NCBI GenBank assembly: GCA_036365145.1 | Contig: JAEOAD010000982.1 | Span: forward strand, 8,830,001-8,894,000 | DNA: 64,000 bases | Direction of reading: 5' to 3' | DNA from: Orientallactaga sibirica | Lineage: Eukaryota; Chordata; Mammalia; Rodentia; Dipodidae | Part shown: positions 30,352 to 42,148 of the stretch, piece after piece | Numbering within the stretch: position 1 is the first letter of the stretch | How the letters are laid out: each line of letters starts with the position of its first letter | Position numbers and translations under genes: made by a program | Notes under the pieces: generated by a model | Databases searched by the model: none | What the model was told of the DNA's origin: nothing | Seen by the model: only the letters and a program-made list of their open reading frames with translations

Positions 30352-30782
30352 TTTGGTTTTTCGAGGTAGGGTTTCACTGTGGTCCAGGCTAACCTGCAAT
30401 TCACTATGTAGACTCAGGCTGGCCTCGAACTCTCGGCTATCCTCCCACTTCTGCCTCCCAAGTGCTGGGATTAAAGGCATGCGCCACCACACCCGGCAGG
30501 AACTTATTTTTAATTTTGGCTTAGAGTCTCAAGGGAAAGCTTCACGATGGCAGGAAAAAGCACGGCATGAGCAGAGGCTGGACATCTCCTTGTCATCACA
30601 GGTGGAAAACAGCAGTAGGACAGTGAGTCAAACTCTGGCAAAAGGGGAGCTGAGCTCTAACACCCCAAAGCCCACCCCCAGGAACACACCTCTTCTAGCA
30701 AAGTTCCATCTCCATAATTACCACTAGCTCAGGACCAAGTATTCAAAGCACACATGGGGGATATCTGATTCACACCACCACA
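30256..30782 (-). repeat. MaLR-type LTR (ORR1-like), minus, split by a SINE
   Basis: The LTR end is 'CTGACCAAAAGCAGCTGATG'. After a SINE it continues with 'GGCTTAGAGTCTCAAGGGAA' to CACACCACCACA, the antisense of the TGTGGTGG start. Full-length apart from the insertion. Confidence 0.78.
30300..30510 (-). mobile_element. B1-like SINE in the LTR, minus, with TSD
   Basis: (TTTA)n tail followed by 'GAGGTAGGGTTTCACTGTGG' through CACCACACCCGGC. The TSD GGAACTTATTT occurs at 30,300 and again after the SINE at about 30,499. Confidence 0.9.
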
Positions 30783-30861
30783 AGCATATTTGAAATTGAC
30801 TTTGGTAATTTCTATGTTTGACCACTCTAATTAGAATGCTATTGTTATTATTATTGTTACT

Positions 30862-31011
30862 ATTTGGTTTTTTGAGGTAGGGTCTCGCTCTAGCCCAGGC
30901 TGACCTGGAATTCACTCTGTATTCTCAGGGTGGCCTCGAGCTCATGGCGATCCTCCTACCTCTGCCTCCTGAGTGCTGGGATTAAAGGCGTGCACCACCA
31001 CGCCCGGCTGG
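30862..31011 (-). mobile_element. B1-like SINE, minus
   Basis: 'GAGGTAGGGTCTCGCTCTAG' to 'CACCACGCCCGGCTGGAATG', preceded by a TTATTATTATTG tail. Confidence 0.88.
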
Positions 31012-32370
31012 AATGCTGTTATTTTGTGTAATCTGACTGATACTGAATTCCTGATAGGGTAGGATAATTGTCAGTTTTGTCATTTTCCCTGGGTTGCTAT
31101 ACCTGCATTAATAGCAATATTTGGCCTCTGATTTGTTTGCAAGGACTTTTTAAGTTTCAGTTCTATTTTTAGAGGGTTATTAATTAGTTACATCTGCAAT
31201 AAGAAAATGTGTAATGCCGCCTTACCTGAAATGCACAAATGGTAACACTTTGAAATATGCTGAAATCACAGGTACAATCACAGAAGGGCTCCAGGATCAA
31301 TTCTTCCCGTTGTCAAACATTCCCTCCTTCCTCAAGTCTTCATGAGACATATGATCCTTTCATACAGATACACTGGTGGCAATTTGCATATTAAATAGCA
31401 GTACAACCGAATCTATTAAGCTATCTATTCATTCCAACATTGGCTCTCTATGCCACAATGATTATATCATTCACCTCTGAGGTTTGCTCTTTCCATTTTG
31501 GAAACCACCATGCCAGAGAATCTAAAGCCCTATGTAAAGAGCCAATGCCAAGTAGAGGACTGAGGCCAATAATGGATATGCTAATTACAGGGTGTTGATT
31601 ACCATGGAGGGTGGCAGGGTAGACAGAAGTTCCATGAATTAATGTACATAAGGTCTTGAGTTTATTAGATCTGTGTCTGAAGGAAGAAAGAGGAAATAGA
31701 TGCATGGTGTGTGGAGGTAGAGGAAGCCAGAGAAATTTGGAATGTTCTTTCCTGATTTTGTGGCATGTTTTTGATCCTTAGTGGAGAAAGGTAATGAGAT
31801 CTGACATAGAAGGAGCCATTTCATGACATACTCTGGTAAGACTGAGCACAAGTATTTTTGCTTTGGAGCTCAGGTGACAAAAAATATCACAGTGGAGAAG
31901 AGAGACGTTCTCTGGATGGCTGCCCAAAACAGAATGTCTCTCTGCTATTGCATCATGGACTATTTTGAGAGTATGGCAAGAGAGTGAACTTGGTAGGGAA
32001 GCTGGAATTTTCACCACCAGCAGCAGTGACCGTAGGCAGAAGCCTTCACTCCTCATCTGAGCAGATGACACTGACGTAGGAAGCTATTGCAGGAAAGAAG
32101 GAAATTTTAATCATGGTGGATGTGTGGGGCTTATAGCTCACATACTGGTTCATGTGTTCCCTGTGAAGTCATGCCAGGGATATCCAGGAATACTTGTTTG
32201 GGAGAGGGAAAACATCCAGGAAGGTAGTGACTCTGAATAAGCCACTTGAATGGTAAAGTGAGGAACTATTTGGATTAATTTTTCCTCATTTATATCAACA
32301 CTGACACATTTGGGTTATTATCAGTAATCTAGGTACTTTTACTTGAATAGCCAAATGATTATTTTTTTAT
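31012..32370. other. Unique non-coding sequence
   Basis: No repeat family recognised over about 1.36 kb. Small overlapping minus-strand frames (31.45-32.07 kb) lack motifs. Confidence 0.45.
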
Positions 32371-32622
32371 TTTTATTTTTATTTATTTTGGAGAGACACT
32401 GAGAGAGAGGGAGAAGGAGACAGATAGAGATGGGTGCGCCAGCAGCCTCTCAGCTGCTGTGAATGAACTCCAGACACATGAGCCCCCTTGTGGGCAAGTG
32501 CAGCATTGCGCCCTTGCGTCACTTTGCGTCTGGCTAAACGTGGGACCTGGAGATTGGAACTGGGGTTCTTAGGCTTAGCAGGCAGGCGCCTTAACTGCTA
32601 AGCCATCTCTCCAGCTCTCAAA
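32371..32622 (-). mobile_element. tRNA-derived SINE, long variant, minus, with TSD
   Basis: 'GCAGCATTGCGCCCTTGCG', 'GGGACCTGGAGATTGGAAC' and 'GCCATCTCTCCAGCTCTC'. The words AAATGATTATTT (left) and CAAATGATTATTTAA (right) form the TSD. Confidence 0.88.
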
Positions 32623-34340
32623 TGATTATTTAATATCAAACAATTTCTCCACTTTACTTTGGAAATGCAAAGTTGGCCACATGGAAGATATAAGAACAAT
32701 AGATTCTTTGGCCTTCTCATATTAGGGCAATCTTTCATAAAGGGGAATATTCTGAAACTTTGCTCCATGGTACAATTTTTAGAATAAATGAAGACAAGAA
32801 CTAATCATGGTGTTCCTTGTAAACAGATTTGCAGGGACGCACTTACTTCCTGTTCCCTGTATTGTAAAATTACTGATACTAGAGCCTAATCTATAAATGA
32901 ATGTATTACTCCTTATGATGAATCACTTGAGTGATATTTTTTTGTGGACCTGACTCTTAAGTTCTTCCAAACTGAGTAATAATTTATGCTAACGGACAAA
33001 TTATTGCACTTGTAATTTATAAATCTGATTATCTGCACTCAAACCCTTGCCATCTCACCTCCTTCTACAGTCATGATTGAATAGCTCAGCTTTGAAATGA
33101 GCGTTCAAATGACCAAAGCACCATAACTTTTATCATGAATACTATGAGATATGTGGGCAAGAAGAAATATTATCTGACTCTAAGGTAGATACATCTGGAA
33201 ACTTGATTCACATTTTCAGGAGGCCAGGAAGCCATTTAATGTACTGAAGGAATTCAGGGAATGGGAGACATGGCATCTAAACATCTTGAAAATGCTAATA
33301 TATTTTTTTCCAATGATCCCCTAATCTATTTCCAGTGAAGTTTTTCTATTTTTCAGTATAACAATCACCGGCCAATTGTCAAATTTGTAGATTTTTTTTT
33401 TGCATTGCATAGCTAAGGAGATCTAATTTTCATCCAGGATGCTTTCTGTACTCTGACTAGATTTGGAGATAGTTTCCTGGAGGATGTTTTGGGTGAGAGG
33501 AGGCCTGAGTAAGGTCTCTTGTCTCATGTGTCTTCGAGAAGAATATGTAATTAATTTAGATTATAAATATAATAGGGACACGTTTTATAAATATAACTAA
33601 GGACCCATATCTTACAAGAAAGCAGTTCACTTCTATCTGAAATCCTGAATATTCTATAGAGAACAAATGTTTTGCTTATGCGGACAATGTGAGAAATTAA
33701 TTAGAAATCATCCATTGATAAATTTTAGAAGTGATAATCATAAAGGAAGTTATAGTTAAGTGCTCACAAACTTATACAAATGCCAATAATAATTTAATAC
33801 TTTTGCTCTAAGAATAAGCACTGCACTTGGTAATTACCATCTCAAGATGAATTCATGAACATTAATTAAGTGCTCTCCAAGCAGCATGATTAAGTGGCAA
33901 TTAATAACAGACATTTAATACTAGTTGAGTTTAGTAAACATTTGTTTCTATTGAAACTTTTTGGTCATTTGCCAGATAGGCAAAAGGTTTACTTCACTGT
34001 CACAGTATATTTCTAGCAAATGTGTTTGGAGTTTGAAAGCAGTGCCCTAGGAAACAGTGTGCTGCTGCCATGGTCTTGGAATGTCATAATCCTGAATTCT
34101 ACAACTATCCTCCAGCCAAATGTCCAAACAATTTTGGGCAAGCAACCTGATGCTTCTGATCTTCTGGTCCCTCATCCCATCATGAAACAAATATTATAAT
34201 AACTCCTCTCAGCTTCACAGTATTCTTTCTACCATTGGTTTCAAGGCCGTCTTCATAATCTTTCTAATCTCTCATTTACTTGGTCTACTTTCAATGGCAT
34301 AGCTAATATATTTGATATCTGGAGCAGATCATTTAAAAAT
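32623..34340. other. Repeat-free unique sequence, AT-rich
   Basis: The longest repeat-free stretch before the CpG island. AT-rich with homeodomain-like words (see the 33.8-kb finding). No coding frame. Confidence 0.5.
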
Positions 34341-34945
34341 GCTTTTTCTGGGGCTGGAGAGATGGCTTAGCGGTTAAGGCGCCTGCCTGCTAAGCCTAAG
34401 AACGCTGGTTCCAATCTCCAGCGGTTCCAATCTCCAGGTCCCATGCTTAGCCAGATGCAAAGTGATGCAAGGGCGCAATGCCGCACTTGCCCACAAGGGG
34501 GCGCACACATCTGGATTTCGTTCACAGCAGCTGAGAGACTGCTGGCACGCCCATCTCTATCTGTCTCCCTCTCCCTCTCTGTCTGTCTCTCTCTCTGTGT
34601 CTCTCTCCAAAAATAAATAGTAAAAATAATTTAAAAAAAAAAGAAAAAAAATGCTTTTTCTGGGCTGGAGAGATGGCTTAGCGGTTAAGGCGCCTGCCTC
34701 CTAAGCCTAAGAACGCTGGTTCCAATCTCCAGGTCCCACGTTTAGCCAGATGCAAAGTGACGCAAGGGCGCAATGCCGCACTTGACCACAAGGGGGCACG
34801 CACATCTGGATTTCGTTCACAGCAGTTGAGAGGCTGCTGGCGTGCCCATCTCTATCTGTCCTCCTCTCCCTCTCTCCTCTATCTCTCTCTGTCTCTCTCT
34901 CCAAAAGAAAAATTTAAAAAAAATTTAAAAACTGCTTTTTCTTTC
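34341..34945 (+). mobile_element. Two tandem long-variant tRNA-derived SINEs
   Basis: Two sense copies, about 34,352-34,650 and 34,663-34,932, each 'GGGCTGGAGAGATGGCTTAG' to the CTCTGTCTCTCT region and A-rich tail. The word TGCTTTTTCT stands before, between and after them, so both used the same target. The first has a small internal duplication of GGTTCCAATCTCCAG. Confidence 0.9.
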
Positions 34946-35014
34946 TATGTCAAAATTGATTCAATGTCAATCACATGATCATCATAATTATTTTCTTGAA
35001 TTGGTCTTTCCTTT

Positions 35015-35220
35015 TAAAAATATTTTATTTTTAATTTATTTATTTATGAGAGAGGGAAAGAGAAAGAATGGGCATGCCAGGGCTTCTGATCACTGCAGAT
35101 GAACTCCAGATGCATATACCACCATGTACATCTGGCTTATGTTGGTACTGGGGAATTGAACTTGGGTCCTTAGGCTTCACAGGCAAGCACCTTAACCACT
35201 AAGCCATCTCTCCAGCCCTT
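35015..35220 (-). mobile_element. tRNA-derived SINE, minus
   Basis: 'AATGGGCATGCCAGGGCTTC', 'CATCTGGCTTATGTTGG' and 'GCCATCTCTCCAGCCC'. Flanked by TTTAAATATTTTATTT-type words. Confidence 0.87.
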
Positions 35221-35600
35221 TAAATATTTTATTTTTATATTTAATTTATTTATTTAGGTCTTTACTTTTAAAATAAGTAACCAATAAGGTAAATTTTTGG
35301 TCTGGAAAAAAAATGATTTGGACTCATTCCTCCTTGCTCCTTCCTTCCTTCCCTCCTTCCTTCCTGCCTGCCTGCTAAGAACATCTATAAACTCTGCAGG
35401 GGTGGGGGGGAGGGAATCTCGAGGCAATCAAAGAAGTACTCTGAAAGATGGCCGAGGGAAGTAAGCTGTTTTGGATTTCATGACTGGAGTTACCATACTA
35501 CCTCAGAGTATCTTGTATTCACTCTTCTCAACAGGAGAAGGCAACTCAGGCCTGATGCTTGCAGACACTCCATATAGCAACACAAAACAAAGGTGATAGT
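35221..35600. other. Unique sequence with TTCC repeat
   Basis: (CTTC)n at about 35,336-35,373 is followed by unique sequence with no gene. Confidence 0.45.
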
Positions 35601-35844
35601 AAGTTTGATTGTCAACTTTCTTGGATTAACAAATACCCAGGGCACAGCTTTAGATGCTTCTAGGAGAGCTTGTTCAGCACCATCCCATGGGATGTAGTTA
35701 TGGACTGAATAATAGAGGGGAAAGGTGAAAATTAGCTGAACATTGGCATTTCTCCTTCTCTTTTTCCTGATCCACCAAATGTGAGAAAGTCCCTACCCCC
35801 ATCCTTTACCTGCCATGATGGACTGTATTCCCTTAAAGCATGAG

Positions 35845-35965
35845 CCAATGGAGTTCAGGAGACAGCTCAACATTTAAAGACACTTGCTAGCAAAGCCTGC
35901 TGAACTGGGTTCAACTCCCCAGCACCCACATAGGGCCAGGTAATCATTCATTTACAGCATCATGA
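35845..35965 (+). mobile_element. B4-type SINE head fragment
   Basis: 'GAGTTCAGGAGACAGCTCAA' to 'CAACTCCCCAGCACCCACAT' is a diverged tRNA-derived SINE head inserted in the URR1-like element. Confidence 0.55.
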
Positions 35966-35972
35966 TTTCCTG

Positions 35973-35996
35973 GTGTGTGTGTATGTGTGTGTGTGT

Positions 35997-36037
<41 letters not shown>
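35973..36037. repeat. (GT)n/(CA)n inverted microsatellite
   Basis: A (GT)n tract of about 26 bp turns directly into a (CA)n tract of about 40 bp through GTGACACA. The two arms are complementary. Confidence 0.95.
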
Positions 36038-36039
<2 letters not shown>

Positions 36040-36110
36040 TTAAAAATATCATGAGTCCAAATAAATTCTTTCACCATTACGTTGCTGGACCATAACAATG
36101 AGAAAAACAG

Positions 36111-36650
36111 CAAGAAAACAACCTATGTAGACTTATTGCTCTCCTAGATCAAATGGCAGCCCCTTTGACAATTCCACGTGAGCCTGCAGTGCTGGCAAGG
36201 AGGAAGGAGCACTGAAACCAAGCAGCAAAGGGAAGCTCTGTCCTCCCCTGACATAGCTGAGGTACTTTTCTCCTGTTGAAGGAAACTGGGTGGTAGGTTG
36301 GTACTGGCAAGAGGGATGGTGACACACATAAGAATTGCCTGGCCCAGAAAACATTATATAGCCCTGTGGGTCATAAACTCCTTTTCTTCACCTTGAGTTA
36401 CCACATGGCCCTACCTGAGGGAACCCCTTTGTCTCCTCAGGTAGCAACACCAGGAAGCAGTGGGAGCCTCAGCATCCCACCAAAATAACATACCAATAGG
36501 CACCACAAAGGCTCTGAAAATTAAACTTTTTTTGTAACTGCAGTCTGCAAACATTTATCCAGACATATAATCCAAACTTGGGCATCGTGACTGCCTGTTA
36601 AAATAAAATATTTAAATAGGACATACAGTCTTCTAACATAAGAAAATATA
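36111..36650. other. Unique sequence
   Basis: No gene or repeat recognised. The two overlapping minus frames at 36.13-36.35 kb show no motif. Confidence 0.4.
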
Positions 36651-36845
36651 TATCATAAAGGCCAGGCGTGGTGGCGCACGCCTTTAATCCCAGCACTCGG
36701 GAGGCAGAGGTCGGAGAATCGCCGTGAGTTTGAGGCCACCCTGAGGCTACAGAGTGAATTCCAGGTCAGCCTGGACCAGAGTGAGACCCTACCTCAAATA
36801 ACAAAAAAAAAAAAAAAAAAAAGAAAGAAAGAAAATACATATCAT
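36645..36845 (+). mobile_element. B1-like SINE
   Basis: GCCAGGCGTGGTGGCGCACG start and a long A tail with AAAGAAAG. The flanking words ATATATCATAA (left) and ATACATATCATAA (right) are the likely TSD. Confidence 0.9.
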
Positions 36846-39010
36846 AATAAAATAGTTTCAACAAACAATGAAAAATTCCTTTGAAATAAATGAAAAGTAG
36901 AAAAATTTCAATAGAAATATAACTTAGGAAAATAATGAAATGGAAATACTACAACTGAAAAGTACAGTACCAAAAAATTTTTAATATGTTGGTCAGACTT
37001 GATAATAGAGCAAATATATTGGTACATAAATCAGTGACCTTCAGGACAAATTAATTCAAATCACTCAGTCCTAAAACCAGAGAGACAATACATGGGAAAA
37101 TGAACTGATTTAAAGAGATCTGAGGAGCAATATTAAAGGACAAAATTCATGTCATCAAGTTCTAAAAGGTCAGGAGACAGAGAGCTGGGATGAAAAGAAC
37201 ATTGTAACTCCACATTTATCAATCTTGTATAGACAGATAGAAGAAGCAGAGTAAGCCTTGAACTGAGTGATTATAAATCCAAATCAACATACATCATAGT
37301 TAATTTCTGAAAATGAAAAGGAAAAATAAGATCATGAAAGGAGTCAGAAAGAAATGATGCATTACATGTCAGGGCACATCATTTGAAAGGATAGTAGAGT
37401 TCACATGTGAAAGCACAGAAGCCAGTTCTGAAAAACCTGGAATGAAGAGGAAAACAAGATATTTGTACGTGAAGGAAAGCTAAGAGAATTTGTTGGTGTC
37501 AGTCCTGCCCTTTAATATTGACTAATGGGAATTCTTCAAACACAAGGCAAAATATGAGAGAAAAATCTTAGAGCATCAAGGGAGAAATATCAACAGAAAT
37601 AGCAGAAATATAGGTCAAAACAATAGTATGTCTTCACAAGATTTTACAAATTATACTTGATGATTTAAAATGTTATAATACAGGATAGGGAGATGGCTTA
37701 GCGGTTAAGGCACTTGCCTGCAAAGCCAAAGGACCCAGGTTTGATTCCCCCAGGTCCACATAAGCCAGATGCAGAAGGTGGTACATGTGTGTACAGTTCG
37801 TTTGCAGAAGATAAAGGCCCTGGTACGCTCATTCTCTCTCTCTCTCTCTTTCTTTCTTTCTCTCTCTCTCAAATAATAAATTAATTAATACAATATTATA
37901 AAACCACTTGATATCAAAGCAACAAGACTAAAAAGACTCGAATTGAAGTAAGTTGTTCACTGTCTACTTGAAGTGGCAAAAAGTTGACGACACAAGATCT
38001 GATACATCATAGATCCATGCTGCAATACCCAGAGAAACCATCAAGAAAGCAGCATGGATAGGTAGGCACATCAAGAAACAACAAAATAATTCAAGTTGGA
38101 TTACTTTAAAAGTTAAAGTAGCCCATAAGAAGGCAAAGAGAGAAACACTGATGAATAAAATGACACAACAAAAATGATAAAATAGCAGACTTAGGCTCTA
38201 AAGTATCAGTAATTGTGTGATTGCTACAGGTATTAGAATATTTGTCCCAAGAAAAAACTGAGATTTGTGGAGTGAATCTTAAAAAAGACTCAAATATATT
38301 TCATTTATAAAAACACTCACCTCAAATTCAATGGTATAGGTAGGTTGAAAAGAACAGATACACCAAAAACATTAACTACAATGATTAATTGAATCAATAT
38401 TAATATACGTTAATGTAGACTTCAAAGCAAGGAAAATTGCTAGAGGTAGAGCAGGGCATTGCCAAATCATAATTGGTAAATGTACTAAGAATATATATGT
38501 ATCAAACAACAAAGGCTCAAAATTAATAAAGCATAAACTACCAGATGTAGAAGGAGAAATATGTAAATTCACCATATAGCAGGTAATGCAATTACTAAAC
38601 TGAAAAATCAGAGGATATAGAATATTTAACCACCACCAACAAGCAGCAATATCATAATGTCACAAAATACTCTACCCAACAGGAAGACAGACATTTGTTC
38701 AAGCATTAGTGGAATAGTCCCTGAAACAGACAATATCTACAGCCATAAAACCAATCTTAATGAATTTAAAAATATCGGAATCATAACAGCATGTCCTCTG
38801 CCCATAATGAAACAAAACTAGAAGTCAATAACTAAAAATTTCTAAATATCTGGAAATTAAGCAACACTTCTAAATAAATCCTAGGTCTAAGGGAATATCT
38901 CTAAGAAAATTTTAGAAACACATGAAATAAATGAAAACAAAACTACAAATGAATACAATTGTGGGATACTGTGAATCTCCATATAAGTACCAAAAATTTC
39001 CATTAGAAAG
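36846..39010 (+). mobile_element. Old LINE-1, plus strand, 5' part
   Basis: A-rich sense-strand LINE-1. Words such as 'AAGTCAATAACTAAAAATTT' and 'TGGAAATTAAGCAACACTTC' match ancient mammalian LINE-1 ORF2 upstream sequence. All frames are broken. Interrupted by a tRNA-derived SINE at 37.68 kb. Confidence 0.6.
37682..37880 (+). mobile_element. tRNA-derived SINE
   Basis: 'AGATGGCTTAGCGGTTAAGG', 'GACCCAGGTTTGATTCCCC' and a (CT)n/TTTC 3' part. Confidence 0.85.
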
Positions 39011-39175
39011 AAGCAATGGTGCCGGGCGTGGTGGCGCACGCCTTTAATTCCAGCACTTGGGAGGCAGAGGTAGGAGGATCGCTGTGTGTTCCAGGCCACC
39101 CTGGGACTACAGAGTGAGTGCCAGGTCAGCCTGGGCTGGAGTAAGACCCTATCTCAAAAAAGGCAAAAATAAATG
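39011..39175 (+). mobile_element. B1-like SINE whose tail marks the duplication breakpoint
   Basis: Sense copy from 39,021 with an AAATAAATGAATAAATAAATAA tail. Its TSD AGCAATG lies at about 39,012 and again beyond the tail at 39,204. The right TSD falls inside the duplicated unit but the SINE body does not. The duplication therefore came after this insertion. Confidence 0.88.
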
Positions 39176-39340
39176 AATAAATAAATAAATAAACAAAGAC
39201 AGAAGCAATGTTTCAAATCAGTAACCTAAGTTGCTACAGAAATAAGAAAAAGTAAAATAAGCCATCCCCAAAACAGGAAGGAAATAATAGAAATCAGAAA
39301 TCAATAAATTATAAGTGGGGACAAAAAAAAATGAAATGAG

Positions 39341-39560
39341 GGCTGGAGAAATGGCTTAGCAGTTAAGGCGTTTGCCTGAGAAGCCAAAGGACCCAGGTTC
39401 CATTCCCCAGGACCCACGTGAGCCAGATGCACAAGGTGGGCACATGCATCTGGAATTCGTTTGCAGTGGCTAGAGGCCCTGATGTGCCCATTCTCTCTCG
39501 GTTTCTCTGTTTCTCTCTCTCTCTCTAGTTGCAAATAAATAAAATAAAAATTTTTTTAAA
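39341..39560 (+). mobile_element. tRNA-derived SINE (unit 1)
   Basis: 'GGGCTGGAGAAATGGCTTAG' to the GTTTCTCTCTC region and AAATAAATAAAAT tail. Its duplicate is at 42,315. Confidence 0.9.
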
Positions 39561-39674
39561 GAAAAATTTAAAAATAAAACAATAAAATTAAAAAACAGTT
39601 TATCAAATAGTCTGTAGGGTTTTGGTATAATTAATAAAGATAAGCAATAAGTTTTCAATATAAAAAATGATAGA

Positions 39675-39830
39675 GCTGGGCATGGTGGCACATGCCTTTA
39701 ATCTCAGCACTTGGGAGGCAGAGGTAGGATGATCAGTATGAGTTTGAGGCCACCCTGAAACTATTTAGTGAATTCCAGGTCAGCCTAGGCTAGCATGAAA
39801 CCCTACCTCAAAAACAAAACAAAAATAATA
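39675..39830 (+). mobile_element. B1-like SINE (unit 1)
   Basis: GCTGGGCATGGTGGCACATG start, ending 'CTACCTCAAAAACAAAAC'. Duplicate at 42,643. Confidence 0.88.
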
Positions 39831-41420
39831 TAGAAGATACCACTGCAGATCTCCTTGACACTGGAAAGATAAATAAGGGAATACCGAGATAACTTGCACT
39901 AATAAATTTAACAATTTACAAGAAATACATGAATTGTTCCCAAAACTCAAATTACCAAAACTCGACTAAGATGGAATCGATAATCTAAATTGTCCTATAG
40001 CAACTAAATGAATTGAATGTGTGATTTAATAACTCTCACAAAAGAAATATTCAGGCTCAGTCAGCTTCAATGGAACATTCTACCTAATATTAAAGAATTG
40101 ATAACAATTATACATAATATTTTTAGAAAATAGAAAAAGAGGAACACCTCCCAATTTACAGTGTAAGGCAAATATTATCTTAATATTAAAAGTAGATGAA
40201 ATACTAGAAGAAGGAAAACTCAATACCTACATTGTTTAGGAACTTAGTCACAAACCCTCTCAACAGAATATAACTGGAATCTAGTAAGTTATAAATAATA
40301 CACAATAGTCATGTAAAATATACTTGAAATATGAAAGTCTGATTCAATATTAATCAGGCTAATGAATTGTATTTAGGAAATCAATATAAACTAATTTGGA
40401 AAATTCATTTGAGAAAATTCAATACTCATTTATGATTTAACAGCTCGCAGTAAGTTACAAACAGTGGAAATTTATTGTCAATTGACAAAAAGTATCTAAA
40501 ATTAACACTGAAACACTGAATACTTTCCCCCTATGATCATACTCAACAAAGTACTGAAAATGTTAGCTGCTGCATTAAAGCAAGGAGAGATGTAAATTGT
40601 TTATCATATTTGCAAATGACCTCACTGCCTCCTATGTAGAAAATCTCAAGGAATCTCTGTTTTCAGAGGAACTTCCTGGAACTAATAATTATAATTGAGT
40701 TCAGGAATGCTACATAATACAAACTGAACACTAAATATCAATCTTATTTCAATATACTGAAAACAAATATATGGAAACATTTAAAATATACCATTAGCTA
40801 CAATTTTTTCAGAGAAAATGAAGCACTTGGAGATAAATTTAATGGAATATATACAGGATTTCAGTATTAAAACTTGTGAAGGGCTAATGAGACAGCATAG
40901 TAAACGTTGCTACATTCACATTAATGAATTGGAAGACTGAAAATAATAAAGACGTTACGTCTGTCCAAAGTGGTCTGTAAACTTAAAAACAATTCCTGGG
41001 CTGGAGAGATGGCTTAGCGGTTAAGGCGCCTGCCTCCTCAGCCTACGAATGCCGGTTCCAGTCTCCAGGTCCCACGTTTAGCCAGATGCAAAGTGACGCA
41101 AAGGCGCAATGCCGCACTTGACCACAAGGGGGCGACGCATCTGGATTTCGTTCTCAGCAGCTGATATACTGCTGGCGCACCCATCTCTGTCTTCCTCTCC
41201 CTCTCTGTCTGTCTCTCTCTCTCAAAAAAATTCCTATAAAAATCCCAGAAAAGTTTCTGCAGACATAAAAAGGCTATTTGAAAATTTTATATGGACAGGG
41301 GAAGGAAAAGATGTTAGTGTTATCTATACTTATGGTAAGCAGTATTTGGGGAGGAGGGGAGAAATAAATAGACAATGCAACAGACTAAAGAATCTAGGAA
41401 TACATTCATACATGTAGTCC
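39831..41420 (+). mobile_element. Old LINE-1 ORF2-derived sequence (unit 1)
   Basis: Sense LINE-1 words such as 'ATGGAACATTCTACCTAATA', 'GAAATAAATTTAATGGAATA'-like sequence and 'TTTGAAAATTTTATATGGAC' mark reverse-transcriptase and downstream parts of ORF2. All frames are broken. Continues after an inserted minus-strand module at 41.9 kb. Confidence 0.65.
40999..41235 (+). mobile_element. tRNA-derived SINE, long variant (unit 1)
   Basis: 'GGGCTGGAGAGATGGCTTAG', 'GCGCAATGCCGCACTTGACC' and a CTCTCTCTCAAAAAAATTCCT end. The word AATTCCT(GG/AT) flanks it as TSD. Duplicate at 43,964. Confidence 0.9.
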
Positions 41421-41424
41421 ACTT

Positions 41425-41905
41425 ACTTTTTCACAAAAATTTTTACTGAAAATTTGCATACATTTACATAATGTATTTTAATCATCACCCCAACCCTTAA
41501 CTCCTCTTGTCCTCCATCCCCTTACATTGAACCACTTCTTTCTACCCTGGCCATCAATGGGGTGACAGATGTCACAGCCAGGTCAATCTCACATCCCACT
41601 TCTTTCCAACTTCCTCTTGTATTTTGGTATTTTTTCTTTTATTTTTTTTTCTATTCTTTCACCATCAATGACAGAATTTTGATGGGCCCAATATTGTACA
41701 GGTCTTGTGTGGATAACAAGAGCCACTATTAGGGCATGAATGCCATGGCTACTGGACAGCATTCCACGGCACTCCTTCCAGTCCTACGGCTCTCAACATT
41801 CCTTCTACCTCCTTTTCTATCATTTCCCTGAGCCTTGGGGAGATAGATGTCTCATTTAGTGCTGAGCACTCAACAGTCACTTACTCTCAGCACTTTGAAG
41901 AGTAA
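41425..41905 (-). mobile_element. LINE-1 3'-UTR module, minus (unit 1)
   Basis: 'AACTCCTCTTGTCCTCCATC', 'TTTCCCTGAGCCTTGGGG' and 'GAGTTTCCTAGTCATCAAG' correspond in order to the module at 10.9-11.2 kb. Inserted into the plus-strand LINE-1. Duplicate at 44.4 kb. Confidence 0.62.
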
Positions 41906-42148
41906 ATTTTGAGTTTCCTAGTCATCAAGATGCAAAATCAACTGAATAAAGAAGGGTAGTCTTTTCAATATATAATGCTTGAGTAATTGGACTTCCACAG
42001 GCAAATAAAATAAAATAAAATAAAATAAAGCATATCAAAATAAAATATTTTGATCTGTGAAAAAACCATATTAAGAAAGTGAAAAGACAAGGCATGGAGA
42101 AAGTATTTTCACACCACATATCTGACAAAGGATTAATACCTAGAATGT
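41906..42148 (+). mobile_element. Old LINE-1 3' region (unit 1)
   Basis: 'TATCTGACAAAGGATTAATA' followed by CCTAGAATGTATGA is the classic LINE-1 3' sequence. It includes a (AAATA)n run at about 42,002-42,027. Confidence 0.7.

Larger units (their letters stand above)
35600..36110 (+). mobile_element. URR1-like rodent DNA transposon, interrupted
   Basis: 'TTTGATTGTCAACTTTCTTG', 'CAGCACCATCCCATGGGAT', 'GGACTGAATAATAGAGGGG' and 'CATGATGGACTGTATTCCC' follow the order of the rodent URR1 non-autonomous hAT element. The end resumes after a SINE fragment and CA repeat as 'AAATAAATTCTTTCACC'. Family name from memory. Confidence 0.6.
39173..42148 (+). repeat. 3.0-kb tandem duplication, first unit
   Basis: Runs from ATGAATAAATAA in the B1-like tail to GAATGT in LINE-1 sequence. 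It repeats at 42,149-45,136 with near-complete identity. The end points share ATGAA. The unit contains LINE-1 ORF2-derived sequence, two tRNA-derived SINEs, one B1-like SINE and an antisense LINE-1 3'-UTR module. Confidence 0.95.
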
